The notes under the pieces: model-generated | Told to the model about the DNA's origin: nothing | The model's database searches: none | What the model saw: only the letters and a program-made list of their open reading frames with translations | Made by a program: the position numbers and the translations under genes | In this document: in pieces, positions 17,582-27,358 of the stretch | Layout: each line of letters begins with the position of its first letter | How positions within the stretch are numbered: position 1 is the stretch's first letter | Assembly: GCA_046349915.1 (NCBI GenBank) | Contig: JAXMBL010000003.1 | Coordinates: forward strand, 310,001-374,000 | Direction of reading: 5' to 3' | Length of the DNA: 64,000 nucleotides | Source of the DNA: CAIXSC01 sp046349915 | Lineage (GTDB): Bacteria; Planctomycetota; Planctomycetia; Pirellulales; Pirellulaceae

Positions 17582-18543
17582 TTCTGGGAAAGTTCATGCC
17601 GCCGCATGCGGGCCATGAACATCTGGTCCGATTCGGACTCGAGTTCGCCAGCCAACTCACCGTGCTGGTTTGCACGCTGGACCGCGAGCCGATTCCTGGC
17701 GACTTGCGTTTTTCCTGGATGCGCGAGTTATTTCCTGGGGCCCAAGTGGTTCATATCCACGACGATTTGCCGCAAGAGCCGAGCGACCATCCCGACTTCT
17801 GGAACATCTGGCGAAACGTTTGTCAGCAAGCGGCAAAAAGTCGAGTGGACTATGTCTTCGCCTCCGAACCCTATGGCTACCGACTCGCCCAAGAACTCGG
17901 AGCGCAGTTCGTCCCGGTCGACATCGGACGCCAACTGGTTCCTGTCTCGGGGACTGCCATCCGGCAGCGGCCGTTCACTCACTGGGATTTCATTCCGCAC
18001 TGCGTCCGCCCATATTTTGTGCGACGAGTCTGTTTGTTTGGTCCGGAGTCGGTCGGCAAGTCGACGCTGGCTCGCGATCTCGCCAGCCATTTCCGCACCT
18101 GCTATGTCTCCGAGTTCGCTCGAGGCTGGTTGGACCCGAAACAAGGACGATGCGATCCCGACGACATGCCTGTCATCGCTCGCGGCCAGATGGCTGCCGA
18201 AGACTCACTCGCTCGCCACGCGCGACAAGTGCTCTTCTGCGATACCGACCCGCTACTCACGACCATCTGGAGCGATGTGCTGTTCGGCGACTGTCCCGAT
18301 TGGCTCCAGCAAGCAGCTCGACAACGGCGCTACGATCTCCACCTACTGCTGGATGTCGATGCACCGTGGGTGGACGATCAACAGCGATTCCTGCCTCACC
18401 GCCGCCGGGAATTTTTCGACCGCTGCCGACAAGCGTTGGAGGACCAAGGGAGGCGGTACGTCATCGTCCGCGGCGACTGGGCGACTCGATTCGAGATCGC
18501 TCGCAGCGCCGTCGAGAACCTGCTGAACCCAGAGGGGCGATAG
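17557..18543 (+). CDS. nadR: NadR-like nicotinamide mononucleotide adenylyltransferase / ribosylnicotinamide kinase
   Basis: 328 residues. The N-terminal nucleotidyltransferase domain has GKFMPPHAGHEHL (HxGH at about 17-20). The C-terminal kinase domain has a P-loop GPESVGKST (about 162-170). It converts imported nicotinamide riboside to NMN and then NAD in two ATP-dependent steps. The enteric N-terminal helix-turn-helix repressor domain is absent, so it is an enzyme only. The ATG at 17557 lies inside the pnuC gene. An upstream GTG at 17545 would add four residues. It is the last gene of the plus-strand array, convergent with the DUF1559 gene. Confidence 0.9.
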   Translation: MARDGHGLILGKFMPPHAGHEHLVRFGLEFASQLTVLVCTLDREPIPGDLRFSWMRELFPGAQVVHIHDDLPQEPSDHPDFWNIWRNVCQQAAKSRVDYVFASEPYGYRLAQELGAQFVPVDIGRQLVPVSGTAIRQRPFTHWDFIPHCVRPYFVRRVCLFGPESVGKSTLARDLASHFRTCYVSEFARGWLDPKQGRCDPDDMPVIARGQMAAEDSLARHARQVLFCDTDPLLTTIWSDVLFGDCPDWLQQAARQRRYDLHLLLDVDAPWVDDQQRFLPHRRREFFDRCRQALEDQGRRYVIVRGDWATRFEIARSAVENLLNPEGR

Positions 18544-18629
18544 AAGGGCGGGCAGACGAATGAATCGAGCCCACGTTGCACGGGGCGACGGCCGCTACGA
18601 CAAAAGAAGAGGCCAGATTTCGTCCGCGA

Positions 18630-19376
18630 TCAACGAGGACGAACCAAAAGCATTGACTTCACTTTCGCGGGCGGCGTGCCATTCTCCAGCCGGATTCCAC
18701 TGCAGCCATCGGTTAACCCGATACGAGCCCCACCGGGATGATGGCTGCTGATCGATGCTTGGCGAGGATCATTCACCTGGAAACTCATCGAGCCGATATC
18801 GAGATCACGCGGCTCCATCCAATGAATACCCGAGTTGGCGATTTCCACGAACAAAATGGCATCCTCACGTCCCTCGACGTCCTTCAGAGTTGTACATCGG
18901 TCGGGCGGGAAGAGCGTCTCAGGACCGGTCACAAGAACATAACTTGTGGAATGAGCCTCGTTGGGCGCACCAGGGCATTGAAATGGCCTCGCGCCGAATT
19001 GTTCGAGTCGCAGATTAGCTGGATGATTCCAGGGCAACGAAAAATCGTAGGCGTCCATCTCCGGGATAGACATAAACCGAGTCAACAGCACTCGCCAACT
19101 GTGCATCGGAAGTCCTTGCGAGTCGTAAACCACGGCCGGAGGAAAGCAGCCATAAGTGTCGTGATAATTGTGGAGCGCAACCGTCAATTGGCAAATGCGG
19201 CCCGAGCAGTTGGAACTAAGAGCAGCCTCGCGAGCAGTAGTCACCGCTCGCACCACGAAGCCAATCACCGCGAACACGATGGCCAGTAAGGTGAATACCG
19301 CAAGCAGTCCGGTGAGTCGGAATTGAAAAGCTGGGCGATTCGCTGCCCGCGGCGACTCGGTTGCATTGCTGGTCAT
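18630..19376 (-). CDS. Short DUF1559-type protein, 248 aa
   Basis: Planctomycete pseudopilin-like family. One N-terminal membrane helix (LTGLLAVFTLLAIVFAVIGF) is followed by ALHNYHDTYGCFPPAV, the conserved early DUF1559 segment, and a C-terminal half with SSHHPGGARIGLTDGC, the conserved HPGG...DGS-type motif. It is shorter than the usual 300 or more residues. It also lacks the classical prepilin cleavage site (GFTLVELLV), so it is probably anchored rather than processed. Function of the family is unknown. Weak ribosome binding site. Confidence 0.82.
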   Translation of the reverse strand: MTSNATESPRAANRPAFQFRLTGLLAVFTLLAIVFAVIGFVVRAVTTAREAALSSNCSGRICQLTVALHNYHDTYGCFPPAVVYDSQGLPMHSWRVLLTRFMSIPEMDAYDFSLPWNHPANLRLEQFGARPFQCPGAPNEAHSTSYVLVTGPETLFPPDRCTTLKDVEGREDAILFVEIANSGIHWMEPRDLDIGSMSFQVNDPRQASISSHHPGGARIGLTDGCSGIRLENGTPPAKVKSMLLVRPR

Positions 19377-19508
19377 GTTCCCAGCTTAACAGATTCAGCG
19401 ATGAGGACGGCATAGAGGGCGAGCGCCCTGAGCACGAGCAGGAGGTTATGGTTCTTCCGGGTTTCGTGTGGTTTGTTGCCCGAATGTTGTTCGGCGCGGC
19501 GACAGCGA

Positions 19509-21002
19509 TTACGCCATCAACGCCCCTTGAGTGACATCGGGAGCGGCCAGGGCGCTCGAGCCCATCAACGCCTCGTCGATCGCTCGCGCGGCGCCGCGTC
19601 CTTCATTGATCGCCCACACGACCAGCGATTGACCTCGTCGGCAATCGCCCGCGGCGTAAACCTTCGGCAAGTTGGTCGCGTACTTCCCGTGTTGAGCCTT
19701 ATAGTTCGACCGCGGATCGGGCTCAACGCCCAGCATTTCCGAAACATAATGCTCGGGGCCCAGGAAACCCATGGCGAGCAATACCAAGTCGCACTTCCAG
19801 GTCTTTTCGGTGCCAGCGAGCTCGACGAGCTTGAATTGGCCATCGACCTTCTGCCATTCGACATTAACCGTGACCAGTCCTCGTACATTGCCGTTCTCGT
19901 CGCCAATGAACTCCTTCGTCAGGATGCAGTATTCCCGCGGGTCCTGTCCCCATTTGGCTTCGACCTCGGCATGCCCATAGTCGACGCGGAAAATGCGCGG
20001 CCATTGCGGCCAGGGGTTGTCCGGCGCGCGATCGACCGGCGGCTTCGGCAGCAATTCGAAATTCACCATGCTCGAGCAGCCAAAGCGGACCGACGTGCCG
20101 ATGCAGTCGGTGCCGGTGTCGCCGCCGCCGATCACAATCACGTCCTTGCCATCCGCCGTGATGAAGCGGCCATCTTGATGCTTGCTGTCAAGCAAGCTCT
20201 TCGTCGCCGCGGTCAAATACTCCATCGCGAAATGAACGCCGTTCAAGCCGCGGCCGGGGATGACGAGGTCGCGCGGCTTCGTCGCGCCGGTGGCGAGCAG
20301 TAATGCGTCGTTTTCTGCCAGCAGTTGCTTGGGGTCGACATTCTTCCCCACGTCGGCGTTGACGACAAACTTGACCCCTTCTTCCTCCAACAATTTCACT
20401 CGACGATCCACCACTCCCTTGTCGAGCTTCATGTTTGGAATGCCATACATCAGCAAGCCGCCAATTCGGTCGGCTCGTTCGTACACCGTGACCGAGTGGC
20501 CGACTTTGTTCAACTGAGCAGCGGCGGCGAGTCCGGCAGGGCCCGAGCCGACAATGGCCACTTTCTTACCGGTTCGCTGAGCGGGTGGATTCGCGACAAT
20601 CCAGCCTTGCCCAAACGCATGGTCGACGATCGCGTTTTCGATATTCTTGATCGTGACCGGCGGGTCGGTGATGCCGAGCACGCAAGCCCCTTCGCACGGC
20701 GCCGGGCAAACTCGCCCCGTAAACTCCGGGAAGTTATTGGTCTTATGCAAGCGATCGATCGCTTCGCGCCAACGACCTTGATACACCAAGTCGTTCCACT
20801 CGGGGATCAAATTGTCGATCGGGCAACCACTCGTCGACTGGCAGAACGGCACGCCGCAATCCATGCAGCGAGCACCTTGAGTGCGCAGGTGCTTCTCATC
20901 CGGCTCCGTGAAGATCTCGCCGAAGTCGCTGATGCGGACGAGCGGTTCGCGGTAGGGGACGGTCTTGCGAGCGTGGTCTTTGAATCCGGTGGGGTGGCCC
21001 AT
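19509..21002 (-). CDS. gltD: Glutamate synthase small subunit (NADPH)
   Basis: 497 residues. The N-terminal cysteine-rich domain (CMDCGVPFC, CPIDNLIPEW, CPAPCEGACVLG) holds two [4Fe-4S] clusters. The first dinucleotide fold is VAIVGSGPAGLAAAA with LLMYGIPNMKLDKG; the second is VIVIGGGDTGTDC. It takes electrons from NADPH through FAD and the clusters to the large subunit. It lies 95 bases after gltB on the same strand. Length and motif order are normal for the family; no oddity seen. Confidence 0.96.
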   Translation of the reverse strand: MGHPTGFKDHARKTVPYREPLVRISDFGEIFTEPDEKHLRTQGARCMDCGVPFCQSTSGCPIDNLIPEWNDLVYQGRWREAIDRLHKTNNFPEFTGRVCPAPCEGACVLGITDPPVTIKNIENAIVDHAFGQGWIVANPPAQRTGKKVAIVGSGPAGLAAAAQLNKVGHSVTVYERADRIGGLLMYGIPNMKLDKGVVDRRVKLLEEEGVKFVVNADVGKNVDPKQLLAENDALLLATGATKPRDLVIPGRGLNGVHFAMEYLTAATKSLLDSKHQDGRFITADGKDVIVIGGGDTGTDCIGTSVRFGCSSMVNFELLPKPPVDRAPDNPWPQWPRIFRVDYGHAEVEAKWGQDPREYCILTKEFIGDENGNVRGLVTVNVEWQKVDGQFKLVELAGTEKTWKCDLVLLAMGFLGPEHYVSEMLGVEPDPRSNYKAQHGKYATNLPKVYAAGDCRRGQSLVVWAINEGRGAARAIDEALMGSSALAAPDVTQGALMA

Positions 21003-21097
21003 GGCGGTAACTGTCGTTGGTTCGAAGTGAGCGAAAAGTGTAAGTAGGCTGCGGGCGTCGCTCGATGGCGGCTGCCCGCTTAGTGGTTGGCGGTTAA

Positions 21098-24000
21098 CTA
21101 GCCGCCCGCGGTTGCGACCTGCTGTTGACTCCGTTTAGCTCGTTCCTCAAGCACTCGCTTAAAGTCGGTCGGCATCACCTTGACGAACTGTTTCAACGAT
21201 CCGGGCCAAGCGTCCAATATTCGCTTTGCGACCGCGGAGCCGGTGAAACGCTGGTGGAGGTTGATCAAGTTGTGCAACTCAGCCTTGTCGCTCGCTGTTT
21301 CCACTTTTTCCAACTCGACGGTCCCCAGGTTGCAGCGAGTGAGGAATTCGTTGTGCGGATCCCAGATATAAGCCACTCCACCCGACATACCTGCGGCAAA
21401 GTTGCGGCCGGTTGGCCCCAACACGACGACTCGCCCGCCCGTCATGTATTCGCAACCGTGGTCGCCGCAGCCTTCGATAACGGTGTGAGCACCGCTATTG
21501 CGTACGCAGAATCGCTCGGCCGCTCGTCCGCGGAAGAACGCTTCACCACGAGTCGCACCGTACAGAAGGACGTTGCCGACGATGATGTTGTCCTCGGGAA
21601 TGAATGTGGAGGTGCGATCCGGGTAAATGATGATGCGCCCGCCGCTCAATCCCTTGCCGACATAATCGTTCGCGTCCCCTTCCAATTCCATGGTGACGCC
21701 GCCCGCCAGCCATGCGCCGAAGCTCTGGCCCGCCGATCCCCGGAGCTTGATATGGATGGTGCCGTCGGGCAGGTAGTCGTCGCCGTACCGCTTGGCGATG
21801 TGGTAGCTGAGCGTCGTGCCGACCGTCCGATTCGTGTTGATGATCGGCAACTCGATCTTGACCTTCTCTTTGCGCTCGATGGCCGGTTCGCACAACGCGA
21901 CGATCTGATTGTCGAGCGCCTTTTCCAACTCGTGGTCCTGCGAGATCGTGCGATAGACCTGCACGTCGGGACGAGGCTTCTTGGCGGGGGCAAGCATGCC
22001 CGAAAGATCCAGCCCGTCAGCCTTCCAATGGTGGATGGCATCATTCGTTTCAAGGCAATCCGCTCGTCCAATCATCTCGTTGAACGTACGGAAGCCAAGG
22101 CGAGCCATGATCTCTCGCGCTTCTTCCGCCACCAAGAACAAGTAGTTGATCACATGCTCGGGCTTGCCCGCGAACTTGGCTCGCAGCACCGGGTCCTGCG
22201 TCGCAATGCCGACCGGGCAAGTGTTCAGATGGCACTTGCGCATCATGATGCAACCGAGCGTGACGAGCGGGGCGGTCGAGAAGCCCATCTCTTCCGCGCC
22301 CAACATGGCGGCGATCACCACGTCGCGACCCGTCTTGATCTGGCCGTCGGTCTGCAAAGTCACTCGACTACGCAGATCGTTCAACACTAAAGTCTGGTGA
22401 GTCTCCGCGATGCCCAATTCCCAAGGCAGTCCCGCGTGCTTGATGCTGGTCAATGGCGACGCACCCGTTCCACCCGTGTCGCCGGAGATCAAGATGTGGT
22501 CGGCGTGCGCCTTCGCCACGCCAGCCGCGATCGTGCCCACTCCCACTTCGGACACCAGCTTCACGCTCACGCGCGACGCCGGGTTCGCATTCTTCAGATC
22601 GTGGATCAGCTGCTTCAGATCCTCGATGGAGTAAATGTCGTGGTGAGGCGGGGGACTGATCAGGCCCACGCCGGGAGTCGAGTAGCGAATCTTGGCGATG
22701 TTGTCATCGACCTTGTGGCCCGGAAGCTCGCCGCCTTCGCCAGGCTTGGCCCCTTGAGCCATCTTGATCTGCAACTCATCGGCGTTCGCCAGATAATTGA
22801 TCGTGACGCCGAATCGACCGGATGCAACTTGCTTGATGGCGGATCGCTTGGAGTCGCCGTTGGCGAGCGGCTGGAAGCGAGCCGGATCTTCGCCGCCTTC
22901 GCCTGTGTTCGATTTGCCGCCGATGCGGTTCATGGCGATCGCCAACGCTTCGTGCGATTCCGCTGAAATCGAACCAAAACTCATCGCGCCCGTGCAGAAT
23001 CGTTTGACGATCTCTTGCGTCGACTCCACTTCTTCCAGCGGCACCGGTGGGCCTGCAATGCCTTCCTTGAACTTGAGCAATCCTCGCAGAGCACAGCTGC
23101 GAGTCGCCTGGTCGTTGGTATGCTGAGCGAATCGCTTGTAAGCGTCGCGCGAGTTGGTTTTGGCGGCGACTTGCAGATCGGCGATCGAGGTGGGGTCCCA
23201 CATGTGCCGCTCGCCGTCCGCTCGCCAATGGAACTCGCCTGGGTTCGGCAACACTGGCAGCTTGTGCTCGCCGCGCGGCGGGTAACCCAAGGCATGACGC
23301 CGTAGCGATTCCAACGCAAGCACCTGGAAATCGACGCCTTGAATGCGGCTAGCCGTGCCCGCGAAGCATCGATCCACCACGTCGCTCTTCAAACCGACTG
23401 CTTCGAAAATCTGAGCGCCCTTGTACGACTGCAACGTCGAGATGCCCATCTTGGACATGACCTTCAGCATGCCCTTGGCAACGGCCTTCAAGTAGCCATC
23501 CACCAGCTTCTCGTCGGTGTAGTCGGCCGGGAACATGCCGTCGCGACGCCCTTGCCACAAAGCCTCGAAGGCCAAGTAAGGATTGATGGCGTCGGCGCCG
23601 TAGCCCACCAGCAAGCAGTGATGATGGACTTCGCGAGCTTCACCCGTCTCGAGGACGATGCCAATTTGCGTACGCTTGGCTTGTCGCACGAGATGATGAT
23701 GCACGCTGCCGCACGCCAATAGCGCGCTGACCGGCACGCGATCAGCCGACATCGCGCGATCGGACAACAACACGAGTGAATAACCTTCGGCAATCGCTTG
23801 CTCGGCCTCCGCGCAGATCCGATCGAGCGCTTGAATCATGCCTGCTTCGCCGTCGGCGACTGGCCAAGTAATGTCGATCGTCTTCGTGCGCCAACCTCGA
23901 TGGTCCATATGCCGCAACGCCGCCAACTGCTCGTTGCTCAAAATCGGATGTGGCACCAACAGCCGATGGCAATGCTCCTCAGTCGTCGACAATAGATTGC

Positions 24001-25669
24001 GCTCGGGGCCGATATAGCACTCGAGCGACATGATCACTTCCTCGCGGATCGAATCGATCGGCGGGTTGGTGACTTGCGCGAATAGCTGCTTGAAGTAGTC
24101 GTAAATCAATCGTGGCTGGTCGGAGAGCACGGCGAGCGCCGAGTCGTTGCCCATCGAGCCGATTGGATCGCGTTTTTCCTTGACCAGCGGATAGAGCATG
24201 AACTGCAAGGTCTCGGTCGTGTAACCGAACGCCTGCATTCTCGGCAGCAATGTTGTTGGGTGGAAACCGTGCGCTTCCTCCGAGTTCGGCACTTCCTTCA
24301 ATTCCACTCGCTGGCGCTGCAGCCAGCTCGCATAAGGCCGCTCGGTGGCAATCGTCTTCTTCAATTCCTCGTCGGGAATCAAGACGCCCTTCTCGAAGTC
24401 GACCAAGAACATGCGGCCGGGTTGAAGTCGACCCTTCTCCTTGACGTTTGCTGGATCAACCGGCAGCACCCCGACCTCGCTCGCCATGATCACGCGATCA
24501 TCGCGAGTCAGGTAGTAGCGGCTTGGGCGCAACCCGTTCCGGTCGAGCACCGCGCCGACATAGCGACCGTCCGTGAAGACGACCGAGGCAGGGCCGTCCC
24601 ACGGCTCCATCTGGCTCGAGTGATACTCGTAGAAGGCCCGCTTGTACTCGGGCATCGATTCGTGATTCTGCCACGCTTCGGGGATCATCATCATGACGGC
24701 TTCAGGCAGCGAGCGGCCCGCCATGATGAGCAGTTCGAGCACGTTGTCAAAGACGCCCGAGTCCGAAGTGTGCGGATCGGTGATGGGGCGAATCTTCTGG
24801 AGTCGGTCGCCGAACAGTTGGGATTCGAGCATCCCTTCGCGGGCCGCCATCCAGTTCATGTTCCCCCGCAACGTGTTGATTTCGCCGTTGTGGCACATGA
24901 ACCGCATGGGTTGAGCACGTTCCCACGACGGGAAGGTGTTCGTGCTGAAACGAGAATGCACCATCGCCAGATGGCTGGTGTAATCCGACTCTTCCAGGTC
25001 CGGGTAGTAAGGCAGCACTTGCCCCGAGGTCAACTGTCCCTTGTAAACGATGACTCGCGAAGAAAAGCTGCAAACGTAGTACATACGTCGCTGACTCAGC
25101 TTCTCGCGATTCAGCGCATGGAAAGCTTGCTTGCGAATCAAGAATAACTCGCGACAGAACGTTGCGCGATCCATGCCCGAGGCGGATGCAATAAACAACT
25201 GCTCGACCACCGGCTCGGTCGCCGCCGCCGATGGACCAATATCGGCTCGCTTCGCATCCGTCGGCACTCGACGCCAACCCAGCACTCGCTGGCCATTCTC
25301 CGTGACAAAGTGCGCCAAAGCGCTTTTGCAGATTTCGCGTTCGCGAGCGTCTGTCGGTAAGAAGACTTGAGCGACGCCGTAGAGCCCCGGGTCAGGGAGG
25401 TCTGTCTTCAGTTCCTCGCGCGCGACTCGCTGGAAGAAATCGTGCGGGATCGCCGTGAGAATACCCGAGCCGTCGCCCGTGTTCTTCTCGCAGCCACACG
25501 CGCCGCGATGATCCATGTTGCGCAAGACTTGTTCAGCGTCGAGCACGATCTGGTGGCTGCGCACACCCTTGATGTTCGCCACGAAGCCGACGCCGCAGCT
25601 ATCTTTTTCGTTCGCGGGATCGTAAAGACCACTCTTTTCCGGCCAACCAGGCATCATCGAATCGCTCAT
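21098..25669 (-). CDS. gltB: Glutamate synthase large subunit
   Basis: 1523 residues. The class II amidotransferase domain begins after a short propeptide, with the predicted mature N-terminal Cys at about residue 25 (EKDSCGVGFV). The central and FMN-binding synthase domains follow. The [3Fe-4S] loop CIMMRKCHLNTCPVG lies near 1143, and a GxGxG beta-helix domain ends the protein (GSAGQSFGAWL, GGRVVVLGPTGRNFAAGMSGG). It transfers the amide of glutamine to 2-oxoglutarate. I start at ATG 25669 because that gives a usual propeptide length; a longer frame back to 25720 nearly touches lysR. No good ribosome binding site is visible for any start. Confidence 0.95.
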   Translation of the reverse strand: MSDSMMPGWPEKSGLYDPANEKDSCGVGFVANIKGVRSHQIVLDAEQVLRNMDHRGACGCEKNTGDGSGILTAIPHDFFQRVAREELKTDLPDPGLYGVAQVFLPTDAREREICKSALAHFVTENGQRVLGWRRVPTDAKRADIGPSAAATEPVVEQLFIASASGMDRATFCRELFLIRKQAFHALNREKLSQRRMYYVCSFSSRVIVYKGQLTSGQVLPYYPDLEESDYTSHLAMVHSRFSTNTFPSWERAQPMRFMCHNGEINTLRGNMNWMAAREGMLESQLFGDRLQKIRPITDPHTSDSGVFDNVLELLIMAGRSLPEAVMMMIPEAWQNHESMPEYKRAFYEYHSSQMEPWDGPASVVFTDGRYVGAVLDRNGLRPSRYYLTRDDRVIMASEVGVLPVDPANVKEKGRLQPGRMFLVDFEKGVLIPDEELKKTIATERPYASWLQRQRVELKEVPNSEEAHGFHPTTLLPRMQAFGYTTETLQFMLYPLVKEKRDPIGSMGNDSALAVLSDQPRLIYDYFKQLFAQVTNPPIDSIREEVIMSLECYIGPERNLLSTTEEHCHRLLVPHPILSNEQLAALRHMDHRGWRTKTIDITWPVADGEAGMIQALDRICAEAEQAIAEGYSLVLLSDRAMSADRVPVSALLACGSVHHHLVRQAKRTQIGIVLETGEAREVHHHCLLVGYGADAINPYLAFEALWQGRRDGMFPADYTDEKLVDGYLKAVAKGMLKVMSKMGISTLQSYKGAQIFEAVGLKSDVVDRCFAGTASRIQGVDFQVLALESLRRHALGYPPRGEHKLPVLPNPGEFHWRADGERHMWDPTSIADLQVAAKTNSRDAYKRFAQHTNDQATRSCALRGLLKFKEGIAGPPVPLEEVESTQEIVKRFCTGAMSFGSISAESHEALAIAMNRIGGKSNTGEGGEDPARFQPLANGDSKRSAIKQVASGRFGVTINYLANADELQIKMAQGAKPGEGGELPGHKVDDNIAKIRYSTPGVGLISPPPHHDIYSIEDLKQLIHDLKNANPASRVSVKLVSEVGVGTIAAGVAKAHADHILISGDTGGTGASPLTSIKHAGLPWELGIAETHQTLVLNDLRSRVTLQTDGQIKTGRDVVIAAMLGAEEMGFSTAPLVTLGCIMMRKCHLNTCPVGIATQDPVLRAKFAGKPEHVINYLFLVAEEAREIMARLGFRTFNEMIGRADCLETNDAIHHWKADGLDLSGMLAPAKKPRPDVQVYRTISQDHELEKALDNQIVALCEPAIERKEKVKIELPIINTNRTVGTTLSYHIAKRYGDDYLPDGTIHIKLRGSAGQSFGAWLAGGVTMELEGDANDYVGKGLSGGRIIIYPDRTSTFIPEDNIIVGNVLLYGATRGEAFFRGRAAERFCVRNSGAHTVIEGCGDHGCEYMTGGRVVVLGPTGRNFAAGMSGGVAYIWDPHNEFLTRCNLGTVELEKVETASDKAELHNLINLHQRFTGSAVAKRILDAWPGSLKQFVKVMPTDFKRVLEERAKRSQQQVATAGG

Positions 25670-25720
25670 GGAAACACTTGCTTTAAACGAAAAAAAATTG
25701 TATCGATCTGACGAAGCCAC

Positions 25721-26824
25721 TCACCGCACTACCGAGGGTGACGCTGACGAGGGTAACACAGCCGAAGGCGACGCCGCTGTCTTCGGAGTCACAACCTGCG
25801 GAGTCACAACGGCAGTGAGCGGTTCACCACCTTCCGCGGAATCTTCACTCACAGCAACCTCGCTGACAGCAAGTTCCTCCGCGGAAACTTCCACGGCGGA
25901 TTCTTCCTCGCCCGCGGTTGGTTCATCACTGCCCGGCGGTAGATTGGAGTGTTCCTGCAAGAGTTGAAGGAACCGGCGAGCGGTCTGGCCGAGTTCCTTG
26001 CCTTTACGCTGGATGATTCCCACGGGGCGTTGAATCAAGGCGCCTGCCAGCGGAATTGCTCGCAGCGATCCCGCCTGCACCTCGCGCTCGACCGTCGGCG
26101 CAGGCAGCAGGCTGAATCCGGCGTCGATTTCAACGGCTCGCTTGATCGTTTCTGTATTGTCGAATTCCATCACGACGTTGACTGTCACGCCTTGAGCCGA
26201 CAACTCGCGGTCAATCTCATGGCGGATTTCCAGGTTCGCGTCGAAACTCACCATCGACAGCCCGTTCAGTTCTTCGAGTCGCACGGATTCGCGACCCGCG
26301 AGCGGGTGTGTGGGACAGCAGACCACTCGCATGGGCTCTTCACGCCACGACGTCGCGCGAATGTTGCGCGAAACTCGCGGGTAACTCACCAGCCCCAAGT
26401 CGACCTGATCCGATTCCACCAATTCGTAAACGCGATCGGGGTGCTGATACTGCACTCGCACATTCGCTTTCGGGTACTTGCGCATGAACTTTTGCACGAT
26501 CTGGTTCATGTGGCTGAGTCCCACGGAATAGATCGACGCCACGCTCACTCGCCCCGCTACCTCGGCATGCAACGTCCGCACTTCTTCTTCGAGCGCGAAA
26601 TAACGCTGCACCAATTTGCGGCAGCCCTCGTGAAATACTTCGCCTTCGCGAGTCAACACAAAGGGACGTTTGGAGCGATCCAGCAACTTAACGCCCAGAT
26701 GCTCTTCCAACTGGTGCACCATCTGGCTCGCGCCCGACTGCGAGATGCTGTTTTCGTCCGCCGCGCGCGAAAAGCTTCGCTGCCCCACGACGTCGCAGAA
26801 CACTTTCAGCAACTTCATGTGCAT
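25721..26824 (-). CDS. LysR-family transcriptional regulator with acidic C-terminal tail
   Basis: 367 residues. The N-terminal winged helix has MKLLKVFCDVVGQRSFSRAA and SQSGASQMVHQLEEHLGVKL (to about 60), and a LysR effector domain follows to about 300. A tail of about 65 residues is rich in Ser, Glu, Val, Pro and Thr (SAVEVSAEELAVSEVAVSED) and is not part of the normal fold. It lies 51 bases upstream of gltB on the same strand. That suggests control of glutamate synthase in the manner of GltC, though GltC is divergent in Bacillus. ATG 26824 or the second ATG at 26818. Effector unknown. Confidence 0.88.
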   Translation of the reverse strand: MHMKLLKVFCDVVGQRSFSRAADENSISQSGASQMVHQLEEHLGVKLLDRSKRPFVLTREGEVFHEGCRKLVQRYFALEEEVRTLHAEVAGRVSVASIYSVGLSHMNQIVQKFMRKYPKANVRVQYQHPDRVYELVESDQVDLGLVSYPRVSRNIRATSWREEPMRVVCCPTHPLAGRESVRLEELNGLSMVSFDANLEIRHEIDRELSAQGVTVNVVMEFDNTETIKRAVEIDAGFSLLPAPTVEREVQAGSLRAIPLAGALIQRPVGIIQRKGKELGQTARRFLQLLQEHSNLPPGSDEPTAGEEESAVEVSAEELAVSEVAVSEDSAEGGEPLTAVVTPQVVTPKTAASPSAVLPSSASPSVVR

Positions 26825-27358
26825 CGAATAACTCGCTTCTTCCCAAGATCCACGCGCGTCACCGTTCGCCTATCGCCCCACTTTTTGCTTGCTCAAAAAA
26901 CCACGTTAAGGGAAATTCCCCCCAGACGAGCGGTAATTACGACTGCGAATGCAGCATCCTTGCAGAATTACTACGAAGGATAGCAAGGTAATCCTGGCAT
27001 TCGGCTGAGTCAACTATCGTTCTCCAACTTGTTCTCACCGATTCTTCGCTTCACCCAAACCAGTCAATAACCTCATGTCACTGTCGGTCATGTGTCGCAA
27101 GATGTTGAGAGGAAAGTGCTTGTGTTCATAGTGGAGACGCGTGGCGACTGGCCCTGATATCAAGACAAGTGATAGTTGTTTAGGGTTCGTTTAGATTCTG
27201 TGAGCGATTACGGGAGTCGGCAGCGACCTTGTGGAAAAAATGTCGCAGTCGGTCGCTGGAGTCGTATGGGGGCAGCGATGTCTACCAGCGAGCGGGATTG
27301 AGGAATGCCCGTAATGTCGCCTAATGGCTTAAAAAGCGGCGCTAGTCTGAGTCGCCGT
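26825..27358. other. Intergenic region, 534 bases, few features
   Basis: Holds the upstream region of lysR and the downstream side of the DUF486 gene. The only structure I see is an inverted repeat CAGCGACC (27221-27228) with GGTCGCTG (27251-27258) around a 22-base A-rich centre. No open frame, promoter or RNA gene is convincing. Confidence 0.5.
27221..27258. repeat. Inverted repeat, 8-bp arms
   Basis: CAGCGACC and GGTCGCTG are perfect complements separated by 22 bases that include GGAAAAAATG. Flanking GGAGTC and GTCG extend a weak symmetry. It may be a protein-binding site or chance. Confidence 0.4.

Noticed and set aside
17557..18543. NadR acting as transcription repressor
   Set aside because: The N-terminal helix-turn-helix domain is missing; only the two enzyme domains are present.
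24260..25147. Long plus-strand frame opposite gltB
   Set aside because: Antisense to a large enzyme with all motifs intact; shadow coding.
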